Assembly (NCBI GenBank): GCA_014841595.1
Contig: JACYUE010000001.1
Location: forward strand, 1,414,996 to 1,478,995
Direction: 5' to 3'
Length of the DNA: 64,000 nucleotides
DNA from: Oxalobacteraceae sp. CFBP 8761
GTDB lineage: Bacteria > Pseudomonadota > Gammaproteobacteria > Burkholderiales > Burkholderiaceae_D
The notes beneath the pieces are model-generated. The model was not told the DNA's origin and searched no databases. It saw nothing but the letters and a program-made list of their open reading frames with translations. Below are positions 56,551-64,000 of the stretch, in pieces; position 1 is the first letter of the stretch, and every line of letters begins with the position of its first letter. A program made the translations under genes and the position numbers.

Positions 56551-57024
56551 ATGTGCAAACACAGTCATCGTCACGCGAACGCCTGGAAAAACATGACAAA
56601 CCAGCATGGCGAAGTGGATTTGGTTAGCAAGCGAATGCGGCCTCAACCTTATACGCCTGGCCATCGGAACTACCTTCTTCCGTTAGATCAGGCAGTCCAT
56701 GAACTACGTCCTCTCATGAAGAGTTGGGCACGACGCTTAGTTGTCTTAGCAGCGTTATCCTTGGTCATATATGGATTTCACGGACTGCTTGTGGATGACA
56801 TCTACATACCTGGCAAAAGGACTCCGGGTCATCACTATCGCGGGGCATCGGCTTTTGTAGCCTTACCGATGATTATCAGCTTTGCCAGTGTGTTAATTAC
56901 TGTTGTATTTGCTCGCTATGATCCGAAGCAAAACACTTTGGTCGCGGGACGATTTGCGAAGCTCCTTCTGACTGGGTCAGTCATTTCAATACTGGGTGGA
57001 ATCGCGATGTTTCTTAGCTACTGA
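56551..57024 (+). CDS. Hypothetical membrane protein with two to three helices
   Basis: A protein of 157 residues from ATG 56551, or 143 from ATG 56593 (MTNQHGEVDL). A charged N-terminal part is followed by hydrophobic helices (RRLVVLAALSLVIYGFHGLL; ASAFVALPMIISFASVLITV; LLLTGSVISILGGIAMFLSY). No family was recognised. AT-richer than the chromosome. It lies between repeat copies 4 and 5. Function unknown. Confidence 0.55.
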   Translation: MCKHSHRHANAWKNMTNQHGEVDLVSKRMRPQPYTPGHRNYLLPLDQAVHELRPLMKSWARRLVVLAALSLVIYGFHGLLVDDIYIPGKRTPGHHYRGASAFVALPMIISFASVLITVVFARYDPKQNTLVAGRFAKLLLTGSVISILGGIAMFLSY

Positions 57025-57501
57025 ACATTCACCGCTGAAGGTTCGGAATCGGTCGGATTCGGCGCGTGCCTAAAATGCGGGCAGAAAATCACTATCGGTG
57101 TTAGCAGAAAAGCGTTTGCTTTCATCGCCCCGTTCATCGTTTTCTAACTTGGCTAACTTAGAACTGGTTCCCGCCTGTAATCTTGGGGCTCGGTGCAGGT
57201 GTCTCATTTGGCTGATGGTTGTCAAGCTGGACAAAGCAACCTGAATGAATCCTCTCATACGCCGCGTCTGGTCGGAACCAGACGGTCGCCCAGCAGGGAT
57301 TGGCCAGAAGCGGTGGTCGCTGAACATTTAAAAAACCTCTACCAAGGGAGTGCTTCCGCGGGAATTGGTGGGGGATATGTAGCTGAAAGCGCCTTGTTTG
57401 TAGTGTGTCTCACTTCACTGTTGCAAGCTATGCACCTTGAAACTCCGGTATGCGATTGCGGCTAACTTTATTGCTAGTAGACAGCCGATCGCGACAACGC
57501 G
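57025..57501. other. Non-coding stretch with repeat copies 5 and 6
   Basis: No convincing gene in about 480 bases. It contains a short match to copy 4 (ATCGGTCGGATTCGG, 57048-57062), a diverged full copy (57165-57320), and a perfect 8-bp hairpin CGTCTGGT/ACCAGACG (57265-57284) with loop CGGA. Confidence 0.6.
57165..57320. repeat. Dispersed repeat, copy 6 (diverged)
   Basis: GGTTCCCGCCTGT (57167-57179), GACAAAGCAACCTGAATG (57231-57248) and TTGGCCAGAAGCGGTGG (57300-57316) follow the order of copies 2 and 4. An extra hairpin is inserted before the right arm. Confidence 0.55.
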
Positions 57502-59412
57502 CTAGCCGACGCCGTCCAGCAACGTGTAAAGCTGCGCGATATCGATCGGCTTGACCAGGTGATGGTCGAATCCGGCCTGCAGGATCTGCTGGCGGTCGCT
57601 CTCCTGGCCATAGCCGGTGATGGCGATCAGCAGCGCGTGGGCGGTGCCGGGGCGGGCGCGCAGGCGGCGCGCCAGTTCGAGGCCGTCGATGCCGGGCAGG
57701 CCGATATCGAGCAGGCATACCTGCGGCGGGTTGGCCAGCGTGGCGGCCAGTGCCTCGAGCGGATCGTGTTCGACCTGCACCTGGTGCCCGTTTGCTTCCA
57801 GCAGCATCGCCAGCATGACGGCAGCGTCGATATTGTCGTCGACAACCAGCACGCGCAGCAGCGCCGTGTCCGCGCCCGGCTGCGCATCGGGCATTGGCGC
57901 AGTCGCCGCCGGCGCATGGATAAGCGGCAGGCAGACCGAGAACCGGCTGCCCTGGCCCGCGCCTGCGCTGTCGCAGGCGACTTCGCCCCCATGCAGCCCG
58001 ATCAGGCTTTTCACGAGCGCCAGGCCCAGCCCCAGTCCGCCCGATGAGCGGTCCGAACTGCGCTCGGCCTGCGTGAACAGGTCAAAAGCGCGCGCTGCCA
58101 GCTCGGGCGCCATGCCGATGCCGTTGTCGAGGACGTCGATATGCAGCCGGTCGCCGCGCGCGAAGGCGCTGACGGCGAGGCGACCGCCTTCGGGCGTGTA
58201 CTTGGCGGCGTTGCCCAGCAGGTTGGCGACCACCTGCACCAAGCGCTTGCGGTCTCCCAGCACCTGCGTGCCGGGCGGGGGCAGGTTCAGCGTCAGCGAA
58301 TGGCCACGTGAATCGATCAGCGGCGTGACCTGTTCCACCGCTTCGTGCAGCACGGCGCCCACGTCCAGCACGGTCTGGTCGAGCTCCACCAGCCCGCGGG
58401 TGACGCGCGAGACGTCGAGCAGGTCGTCGATCAGCGCCGTCATGTGTTTCACCTGGCGCCCGATAATCTGGCTGGTGCGCTTGAGCATGCCGTCGTCGAG
58501 CTTCGTGCGCTGCAGCAGTTCGGCCGCTGCGCCGATCGGCGCCAGCGGGTTGCGCAACTCATGCGACAGCATCGCGAGAAACTCGTCCTTGCGACGGTCG
58601 GCTTCGCGCAGCTTGTCTTCCCATGCCTTGCGCTCGCTGATGTCGCTGGCCGCGCCAATCCATTCATAGAGTTCGCCAGCCGCGTCGAACATCGGCACGG
58701 CGCGCGACAGCGTCCAGCCGCAACTGCCGTCGCTGCGCCAGACCCGGTGCTCGAGTTCCAGAACCGCGCCGCCCTCCATTGCCCGTGCGATCCCGGCCTG
58801 GACGAGCGCATGGTCGCCGGGCGGAATGTAGTCGTCAAGCCAGTTGCCCGTGGGGGACTCCGTGTCCTTCATGAAGCCGCGTCCTTCGAGGCGGCGCATC
58901 TCGGACCAGTCGGCGCTCATGCGGTAGATGACGTCGGCCGTCGCATTGGTCAGCGCGCGGAAGCGTTTCTCGCTTTCGCGCACGGCCGCTTCGGAATTGA
59001 CCTGGTCGGTGACGTCGATATTGCTGTGTGAAATGCAGACCAGTTCACCATTGGCGCCGAAGATCGGCGTGCTGGTGGCGGTCCAGAAGCGTTCTTCGAA
59101 CCCCGTTTCGCCATTGGGCAGCACGACCGGAATCGGATAGCGGATGGCGGGCAGGGTGTCGGGATGCCTGCTGGTGCGGACCCGGGCCAGGGAGTCGCGC
59201 AGCAGCACTTCGCCGGAATCGCCAGGGTCGGCCGGATTGCTGGGGAATGCCGTGAACAGGCTGAGGCCCACGAGTTCAGTGCGCGTGCGCGCCGAGGCCT
59301 TCAGGAACGCGTCGTTCACGGCCAGGATCGTCGCTTCGGGCGTAGGAGACAGCAGGTAATGCCCGAAGGGCGATCGGTTGAAGACAGACTCGAACAGGTT
59401 GGTGGGCAGCAT
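57502..59412 (-). CDS. PAS-PAS hybrid histidine kinase with C-terminal receiver
   Basis: A 636-residue soluble kinase. PAS 1 covers about residues 8-138 (EATILAVNDAFLKASARTR). PAS 2 covers about 150-262 (FRALTNATADVIYRMSADWS; ISERKAWEDKL). HisKA has His284 (MLSHELRNPLAPIGAAAELL), the HATPase has NLLGNAAKYTPEGG and GGLGLGLALVKSL, and the receiver has Asp569 (CLLDIGLPGIDG). Architecture matches the hybrid kinase at 42991 with an added PAS. No membrane helix. A -10 box lies 35 bases upstream of the start. No partner gene adjoins. Confidence 0.93.
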   Translation of the reverse strand: MLPTNLFESVFNRSPFGHYLLSPTPEATILAVNDAFLKASARTRTELVGLSLFTAFPSNPADPGDSGEVLLRDSLARVRTSRHPDTLPAIRYPIPVVLPNGETGFEERFWTATSTPIFGANGELVCISHSNIDVTDQVNSEAAVRESEKRFRALTNATADVIYRMSADWSEMRRLEGRGFMKDTESPTGNWLDDYIPPGDHALVQAGIARAMEGGAVLELEHRVWRSDGSCGWTLSRAVPMFDAAGELYEWIGAASDISERKAWEDKLREADRRKDEFLAMLSHELRNPLAPIGAAAELLQRTKLDDGMLKRTSQIIGRQVKHMTALIDDLLDVSRVTRGLVELDQTVLDVGAVLHEAVEQVTPLIDSRGHSLTLNLPPPGTQVLGDRKRLVQVVANLLGNAAKYTPEGGRLAVSAFARGDRLHIDVLDNGIGMAPELAARAFDLFTQAERSSDRSSGGLGLGLALVKSLIGLHGGEVACDSAGAGQGSRFSVCLPLIHAPAATAPMPDAQPGADTALLRVLVVDDNIDAAVMLAMLLEANGHQVQVEHDPLEALAATLANPPQVCLLDIGLPGIDGLELARRLRARPGTAHALLIAITGYGQESDRQQILQAGFDHHLVKPIDIAQLYTLLDGVG

Positions 59413-59446
59413 CGATGTTCGACAAATGGTTGCAAAAGGTTAAATA

Positions 59447-59452
59447 ATTATA
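59447..59452 (-). promoter_or_regulatory. -10 box of the PAS hybrid kinase gene
   Basis: TATAAT on the minus strand, 35 bases before ATG 59412. No good -35 at 16-18 bases; the nearest TTGGTG is 21 bases away. Confidence 0.35.
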
Positions 59453-59505
59453 GGCCACATTTGACGGATGCTGCACCAATTCCAAATGTCAGCTGTGGCC
59501 TTTGA

Positions 59506-60516
59506 TCATTCGGCGACGCGTACCACCAGCTTGCCGAAATTCTTGCCGTCAAGCAGGCCAATGAACGCCTCGGGCGCCTTGTCCAGCCCTTCGACGATGT
59601 CTTCACGGTAGCTCAGCGAACCATCCTTGATCCAGCCTGCGGCTTCTTTCAGGAAGGTTGGCTCGAGCCGCTCGACAAATTCGTTCTGCAGGAAGCCGCG
59701 CACGGTCAGGCTCTTGAACAGCGTGAGGCTCAGGTCGATCGAGGCGCCCGCGCCGGCATCGTTGTAATGCGACACCAGGCCGCACACGGGAATGCGCGCG
59801 AAGTTGTTCAGCAGTGGCTTGACGGCCTCGAGCACCTGGCCGCCGACGTTCTCGAAATACACGTCGATGCCGTCCGGGCAGGCCTTGGCCAGCTGCTCGG
59901 CGAAGTCCGGTGCGCGGTGGTCAACGACAGCGTCGAATTTCAGCTCGTCCTTGATGAACGCGCATTTCTCGGGCCCGCCGGCGATGCCCACGGCGCGTGC
60001 GCCCTTGATGCGGGCGATCTGGCCGACGACCGAGCCGACGGCGCCGCTGGCGGCGGCCACGACGACGGTTTCACCTTGCTTCGGCTGGCCGATTTCGAGC
60101 AGGCCGGCATACGCCGTAAAGCCTGGCATGCCGAGCACGCCGACGGCGGTGGACACAGGCGCGCTGTCCGGATCGACGCGGCGCAGATTGCTGCCGTCCG
60201 AGATGGCAAACGATTGCCAGCCGGAGTAGGCCACGACGATGTCGCCTTCTTTCCAGTCCGGGTGGTTCGACTGCTTGACGCGGGCGACGGTGCCGCCGAC
60301 CATCACGTCGCCCAGCTCCAGGGCGGCGGCGTAGGTGGCGGTGCCGTTCATGCGCGTGCGCATGTACGGGTCGAGCGACAGGAACAGTGTTTCAAGCAGC
60401 AGTTCGCCAGCGCCCGGTGTCGGGATCGGCGCATCCTCGATACGGAAGTTCTCTGCGGTCGGCTTGCCCTTCGGGTGCGACACGAGGACGATGCGGCGGT
60501 TGGTTGTTGCGGTCAT
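59506..60516 (-). CDS. NADP-dependent oxidoreductase, CurA / leukotriene-B4-dehydrogenase-like
   Basis: A 336-residue zinc-free medium-chain reductase. SLDPYMRTRMN near the start, GMPGFTAYAGLLEIGQPKQG, AAASGAVGSVVGQIARIKG (NADPH loop) and YFENVGGQVLEAV are the family hallmarks. Members reduce double bonds of enones or alkenals, such as curcumin or leukotriene derivatives. AAGGAG lies 8 bases before ATG 60516; the longer frame to 60660 is rejected. Monocistronic and divergent from the NYN gene. Confidence 0.92.
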   Translation of the reverse strand: MTATTNRRIVLVSHPKGKPTAENFRIEDAPIPTPGAGELLLETLFLSLDPYMRTRMNGTATYAAALELGDVMVGGTVARVKQSNHPDWKEGDIVVAYSGWQSFAISDGSNLRRVDPDSAPVSTAVGVLGMPGFTAYAGLLEIGQPKQGETVVVAAASGAVGSVVGQIARIKGARAVGIAGGPEKCAFIKDELKFDAVVDHRAPDFAEQLAKACPDGIDVYFENVGGQVLEAVKPLLNNFARIPVCGLVSHYNDAGAGASIDLSLTLFKSLTVRGFLQNEFVERLEPTFLKEAAGWIKDGSLSYREDIVEGLDKAPEAFIGLLDGKNFGKLVVRVAE

Positions 60517-60648
60517 GTGGAGAGCTCCTTGAAGTGGATCGGATGGCATAGCATAAAGAACCTTGGCCGATGCTGCCCACGCGCCACACCCGATCGTTGA
60601 AACTGGCCGCCAGGCAATGTCATACGGCGCGAAACGGAAGGGCGTGCG

Positions 60649-60654
60649 TATAAT
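60649..60654 (+). promoter_or_regulatory. -10 box of the NYN-LOTUS gene
   Basis: TATAAT 39 bases before ATG 60694; the -35 region is poor. Confidence 0.35.
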
Positions 60655-60693
60655 CGCCATACGTTTGCCCTATCACTACAGAAAAAACAACTC

Positions 60694-62316
60694 ATGGCCT
60701 CTTCTTCCGACAACATCAGCATGGCGGTGTTCTGCGACTTTGAAAACGTCGCACTGGGCGTTCGCGACGCCAATTACGAAAAATTCGACATCAAGCCAGT
60801 GCTGGAACGCCTGCTGCTCAAGGGCAGCATCGTGGTCAAGAAGTCGTACTGCGACTGGGACCGCTACAAGGGCTTCAAGGCGGCGATGCACGAGGCGAAC
60901 TTCGAGCTGATCGAGATCCCGCACGTGCGCCAGTCGGGCAAGAATTCGGCCGACATCCGCCTCGTCGTCGATGCACTCGATCTGTGCTACACGAAGTCGC
61001 ACGTGAACACCTTCGTCATCATCAGCGGCGACTCCGACTTCTCGCCGCTGGTCTCGAAGCTGCGTGAAAATAACAAGCAGGTGATCGGCGTGGGCGTCAA
61101 GCAGTCGACCTCCGACCTGCTGGTGGCAAACTGCGACGAATTCATTTTCTATGATGACCTCGTGCGCGAACAGCGCCGTACCGCCGCCAAGCGCGACGAG
61201 CGCAAGGCCGCGCCACAACCGCGCCGCTCGAATGCCAGCAACAACACCAACACGAATGTCGGCGACGACAAGCGCAAGGAAGAACTCGAAGCGCGCAAGG
61301 TGCAGGCGCTCGACATGGTGGTCGAGACGTTCGACGCGCTCACGTCCGAGCGCGGCGACACCGGCAAAATCTGGGCCTCGCTGCTGAAAGACACGCTCAA
61401 GCGCCGCCGTCCCGATTTCTCGGAAACCTATTACGGCTTCCGCACCTTCGGCAACCTGCTCGAAGAAGCGCAGACCCGTGGCCTGTTCGAATTCGGCCGC
61501 GACGAAAAATCCGGCACCTATGTGTTCCGCAGCGCGCATGCGGGCAATGTGGCGTCCAGCCAGGAAGCGCAGCAGGACGGCACGCAGGCGCCGGACGCCG
61601 TGGTGCAGGACATGCTCGATGCGGCAGCGCCGGTCGAGGGCAACGACGAGCCGGTCAAGAACGATGGCCGTCGTGGCCGTGGCCGCGGTGGCCGCAAGGG
61701 CGGTAACCGCAATGAAGCGTCGAACGTGCCGGCGCTGATGGAACCGGTGGCGGTTGAGCCGGAACCACAGGAAGAACTGTTCGAGGAACCGGCAGCGCAG
61801 CCAGAATCGCAACCGCAATCGCAACTGGAATCGCAACCGGCCAGGACCGACGGCCGTCGTGGCCGTGGTCAAGGCGGGCGCAAGGGCGGCAACCGCAACG
61901 ATGCGTCGAACGTGCCGGCGCTGCTGGCGCCGGTTGCTGTCGAGCCGGAAGCACAGGACGACACCTTCGACGAACCGGCATCGCAACCGACGCTGGTCGT
62001 GAGCGACGCCGAGCTGGTGGAAGCTGAAGCAGCGCCGGCGCCGGTCGAGAAGGAACGTCGCCGCGCGCCACGCAAGCCGTCGGCCAAGAAGCTGGCGGAG
62101 CAGGCTGCGGCTGAAGCTGCTGCGGCGGCAGCCGAAGCGGAAGCACAGGCTGCTGCGGCTGCTGAAACGCAGGAAGAGGTCGCGCCTGAGCCAGAGGTGG
62201 AGGCAGAAGCAGAAGACGCCAAGCCGGCACGCACCAAGGGCGCACGTCCGGCGCGCAAGGCCGCACCGCGCAGCCGTCGTCCAGCCAAGCCAAAGGCCGG
62301 TTCCGACAACGGCTGA
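60694..62316 (+). CDS. NYN-domain (LabA-like) protein with LOTUS/OST-HTH domain and RGG-like tail
   Basis: A 540-residue protein. Residues 8-155 form a NYN domain (PIN-like RNase fold) with acidic residues Asp15, Asp87, Asp113 and Asp115 (AVFCDFENV; SADIRLVVDA; IISGDSDFSPLV). Residues about 206-285 match OST-HTH/LOTUS (IWASLLKDTLKRRRPDFSET; GFRTFGNLLEEA), an RNA-binding winged helix. The remaining 250 residues are low complexity: two copies of an Arg/Gly-rich module (from Asp324 and Asp386) and an Ala/Glu/Lys-rich end. Expected role: RNA cleavage or RNA-bound regulation in the cytosol. Closed by a strong terminator. Confidence 0.9.
   Translation: MASSSDNISMAVFCDFENVALGVRDANYEKFDIKPVLERLLLKGSIVVKKSYCDWDRYKGFKAAMHEANFELIEIPHVRQSGKNSADIRLVVDALDLCYTKSHVNTFVIISGDSDFSPLVSKLRENNKQVIGVGVKQSTSDLLVANCDEFIFYDDLVREQRRTAAKRDERKAAPQPRRSNASNNTNTNVGDDKRKEELEARKVQALDMVVETFDALTSERGDTGKIWASLLKDTLKRRRPDFSETYYGFRTFGNLLEEAQTRGLFEFGRDEKSGTYVFRSAHAGNVASSQEAQQDGTQAPDAVVQDMLDAAAPVEGNDEPVKNDGRRGRGRGGRKGGNRNEASNVPALMEPVAVEPEPQEELFEEPAAQPESQPQSQLESQPARTDGRRGRGQGGRKGGNRNDASNVPALLAPVAVEPEAQDDTFDEPASQPTLVVSDAELVEAEAAPAPVEKERRRAPRKPSAKKLAEQAAAEAAAAAAEAEAQAAAAAETQEEVAPEPEVEAEAEDAKPARTKGARPARKAAPRSRRPAKPKAGSDNG
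61663..61922 (+). repeat. Duplicated RGG-like module in the NYN-LOTUS gene
   Basis: Two in-frame copies of about 75 bases (61663-61737 and 61849-61922), 186 bases apart. Each encodes DGRRGRG, GGRKGGNRN, then SNVPAL, with one or two changes. Confidence 0.85.
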
Positions 62317-62364
62317 TCACAGACTGCCGCGCGCCGCGCGCCCCTGCGCGATGCCATAATCACG

Positions 62365-62399
62365 ACGCCTGCCCGGTTTTCGGGCAGGCGTTGTCGTTT
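62365..62399 (+). terminator. Terminator after the NYN-LOTUS gene
   Basis: Perfect 11-bp stem ACGCCTGCCCG / CGGGCAGGCGT (62365-62375 and 62381-62391), 5-base loop, then TGTCGTTT. Confidence 0.8.
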
Positions 62400-62412
62400 G
62401 ATGGAGCCTCGC

Positions 62413-62844
62413 ATGCGCACACGTGCCGTCCTGTTCCTGCTATCCTGCCTGGGCGTGCCTGCGCTGGCCGCTGCGCCGGCGGACGTCGCCGCCGGTCATC
62501 CGATCCTGGGCATCTGGCGACTGACGGTGCCCGGCACCGAATGCGCCGAGACCTACCGCTTTCGCGCCGACGGCACCACATTCGTCACCAGCGCCGCTGA
62601 AGTCTCCGAAAGCGTCTATACCATTTCCGCGCAGCCCGACAAGCAGGGCTTTTATCGCCTGCAGGACCGCATCGTCAAGGACAACGGCAAGCCCGATTGT
62701 TCGGGCAACGTGATGAAGCCGGGCGCGCAGGTCATCAACTTCATCCAGTTCCACCCGTCGCGCACCATTTTCCTGATGTGCGCCGACCAGACCATGCAAA
62801 CCTGTATCGGGCCATTCCGGCGGGTGCGCAGCGAAGAGGTTTGA
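62413..62844 (+). CDS. Small secreted hypothetical protein
   Basis: A 143-residue protein with a signal peptide ending LAAA (about residue 21). The mature 120 residues look like a small beta-barrel (GHPILGIWRLTVPGTECAET; YRFRADGTTFVTSAAEVSES; VINFIQFHPSRTIFLMC) with four Cys that may pair in the periplasm. Lipocalin-like by pattern, no family named. ATG 62413 follows TGGAG; ATG 62398 or 62401 could add a few residues. Host-like composition. Confidence 0.65.
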   Translation: MRTRAVLFLLSCLGVPALAAAPADVAAGHPILGIWRLTVPGTECAETYRFRADGTTFVTSAAEVSESVYTISAQPDKQGFYRLQDRIVKDNGKPDCSGNVMKPGAQVINFIQFHPSRTIFLMCADQTMQTCIGPFRRVRSEEV

Positions 62845-62900
62845 GTGCCGGTTGCCCGGCAGTGTATATTGCTGGGCAAAACGATCATCCCCGGCTTTTC

Positions 62901-64000
62901 ATGTCCCCGTTACTCCTGTTTTGCATCCTCATCGGCTACTTCGCCTTGCTGCTGGCCGTGGCTTGGGCCACATCGCGCGGCGCTAACAACGACAGCTTCT
63001 TCATCGGTAACAAGAGCAGCAACTGGGTGCTGGTCGCCTTCGGCATGGTCGGCACCACGCTCTCGGGCGTGACGTTCGTCAGCGTGCCGGGCGCCGTTGG
63101 CGCCGATGGTTTTGGCTATGCGCAGATCCTGATCGGCTACGTGATCGGCTACCTGGCCGTCACCTGGCTGCTGCTGCCGCTGTACTACCGCCTGCAGCTG
63201 ACGTCCATCTACCACTACCTCGACGTGCGCCTTGGCCGGCGCGCCTACCAGAGCGGGGCCGGGTTCTTCATCATCTCGCGCCTGCTGGGCGCCACCGCGC
63301 GCCTGTACCTGGTGGTGAACATCCTGCAGGCGATCATCCTCGACAGCCTGGGCGTGCCGTTCTGGCTCAGCACCCTCGTCGTGCTGGGGATGATCCTGCT
63401 CTACACCTACCAGGGCGGCGTCAAGACCATTGTCTGGACCGACACGCTGCAGACGACCGGCATGCTGTTCGGTCTGTTCGCATGCGCCTGGTTCCTGCTG
63501 GGCGAACTGAATCTGTCGGTGCCCGATAGCCTGGAGCAGATGCGCTCGAGCGGCCTGGCAAGCGTGTTCACGACGGACCTGAACAGCCCGAATTTCTGGC
63601 TCAAGCAGATTGTCGCCGGCGCGCTGATCACCATCACCATGACGGGGATGGACCAGGAAATGATGCAAAAGACTATCTCGGTCAAGACGCTGGCCGACTC
63701 GCAAAAGAACCTGCTGGCGCTGACGGCCGTGCTGGTCGTCGTGCTGCTGTCGTTCCTGTTCCTGGGCGGCCTGCTGTACCTGTACGCGCCGACCGTGGGG
63801 GTGACCGCCACCGGCGACAAGATCTTCCCGGCCGTCGTGATGGGCCACCTGCCACCGGCGCTGCAGATCATCTTCTTGATCGCGCTGATCTCGGCGCTGT
63901 TTCCGAGCGCCGACGGCGCGATCACGGCGCTGACCTCGTCGACCTGCATCGACCTGCTGGGCATCAAGCGCAGGACGGATTTGACGCAGGCGCAGGCCGA
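62901..64000 (+). CDS. Sodium:solute symporter family protein (partial at right edge)
   Basis: The first 366 residues are in the window and the frame runs off the right end. At least nine hydrophobic helices; FFIGNKSSNWVLVAFGMVGT near helix 2, SGVTFVSVPGAVGADGFGYA, TYQGGVKTIVWTDTLQT and MTGMDQEMMQKTISVKT are SSS-family hallmarks (sodium-coupled uptake of sugars, amino acids or acids). The start at 62901 fits the family N-terminus. The substrate is not deducible. Confidence 0.9.
   Translation, partial: MSPLLLFCILIGYFALLLAVAWATSRGANNDSFFIGNKSSNWVLVAFGMVGTTLSGVTFVSVPGAVGADGFGYAQILIGYVIGYLAVTWLLLPLYYRLQLTSIYHYLDVRLGRRAYQSGAGFFIISRLLGATARLYLVVNILQAIILDSLGVPFWLSTLVVLGMILLYTYQGGVKTIVWTDTLQTTGMLFGLFACAWFLLGELNLSVPDSLEQMRSSGLASVFTTDLNSPNFWLKQIVAGALITITMTGMDQEMMQKTISVKTLADSQKNLLALTAVLVVVLLSFLFLGGLLYLYAPTVGVTATGDKIFPAVVMGHLPPALQIIFLIALISALFPSADGAITALTSSTCIDLLGIKRRTDLTQAQA

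Noticed and set aside
53880..57480. Chromosomal integron array
   Set aside because: Kept only as one reading of the repeat finding: no integrase gene in the window, no clear GTTRRRY/RYYYAAC core sites, and genes in both directions.

Overview
The window is a GC-rich bacterial chromosome segment. It most likely comes from a betaproteobacterium of the Oxalobacteraceae (Massilia, Duganella or Telluria type). This is inferred from the order tpiA-secG-tRNA-Leu(GAG)-nuoA-N, the DUF2818 gene and a Nudix gene right after nuoN, a Bug-type tricarboxylate receptor, and the style of the proteins. No species can be named from the sequence alone.

Layout. 0-2.9 kb: end of an MFS permease, a luciferase-like flavin oxidoreductase, a double-EthD protein and a small acidic protein closed by a strong hairpin. 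2.98-3.6 kb: wreck of an IS1595-type insertion sequence. 3.7-6.5 kb (minus): a catalytic and a non-catalytic M16 peptidase. 6.8-11.1 kb: secreted GIN-like and Sel1 proteins, an SRPBCC protein, a MYG1-family hydrolase and a quinone oxidoreductase. 11.2-28.7 kb: tpiA, secG, tRNA-Leu, the complete 14-gene complex I operon, then DUF2818 and an ADP-ribose-pyrophosphatase-like Nudix gene. 28.7-33.8 kb: an HExxH secreted protein, ispD, ispF, an MFS permease, a flavin reductase and a potassium channel. 33.8-38.8 kb: a probable small catabolic cluster (Bug receptor, LeuC/LeuD-like dehydratase, LysR regulator, flavin reductase) with a candidate operator between the divergent genes.

38.8-53.8 kb is a signalling and accessory stretch: a TnsB-like protein that stops before its catalytic core, an acyltransferase, a LytS/LytR-type pair, a hybrid kinase, an FHA membrane protein coupled to a trypsin-like protease, ribA, a large sensor kinase, a single-domain response regulator and small DUF proteins. 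53.8-57.5 kb is visibly AT-richer. It carries small orphan genes, including a cold-shock/membrane/excalibur fusion, each separated by diverged copies of a roughly 100-bp inverted-repeat element; this is the most unusual block. 57.5-64 kb returns to host style: a PAS hybrid kinase, a CurA-type oxidoreductase, a NYN-LOTUS protein with duplicated RGG-like modules, a small secreted protein and the start of a sodium:solute symporter.

The operational core is energy metabolism: the NADH dehydrogenase takes electrons from NADH to quinone, tpiA feeds glycolysis, and ispD/ispF make isoprenoid precursors. The flanks hold sensing, proteolysis and horizontally acquired genes.
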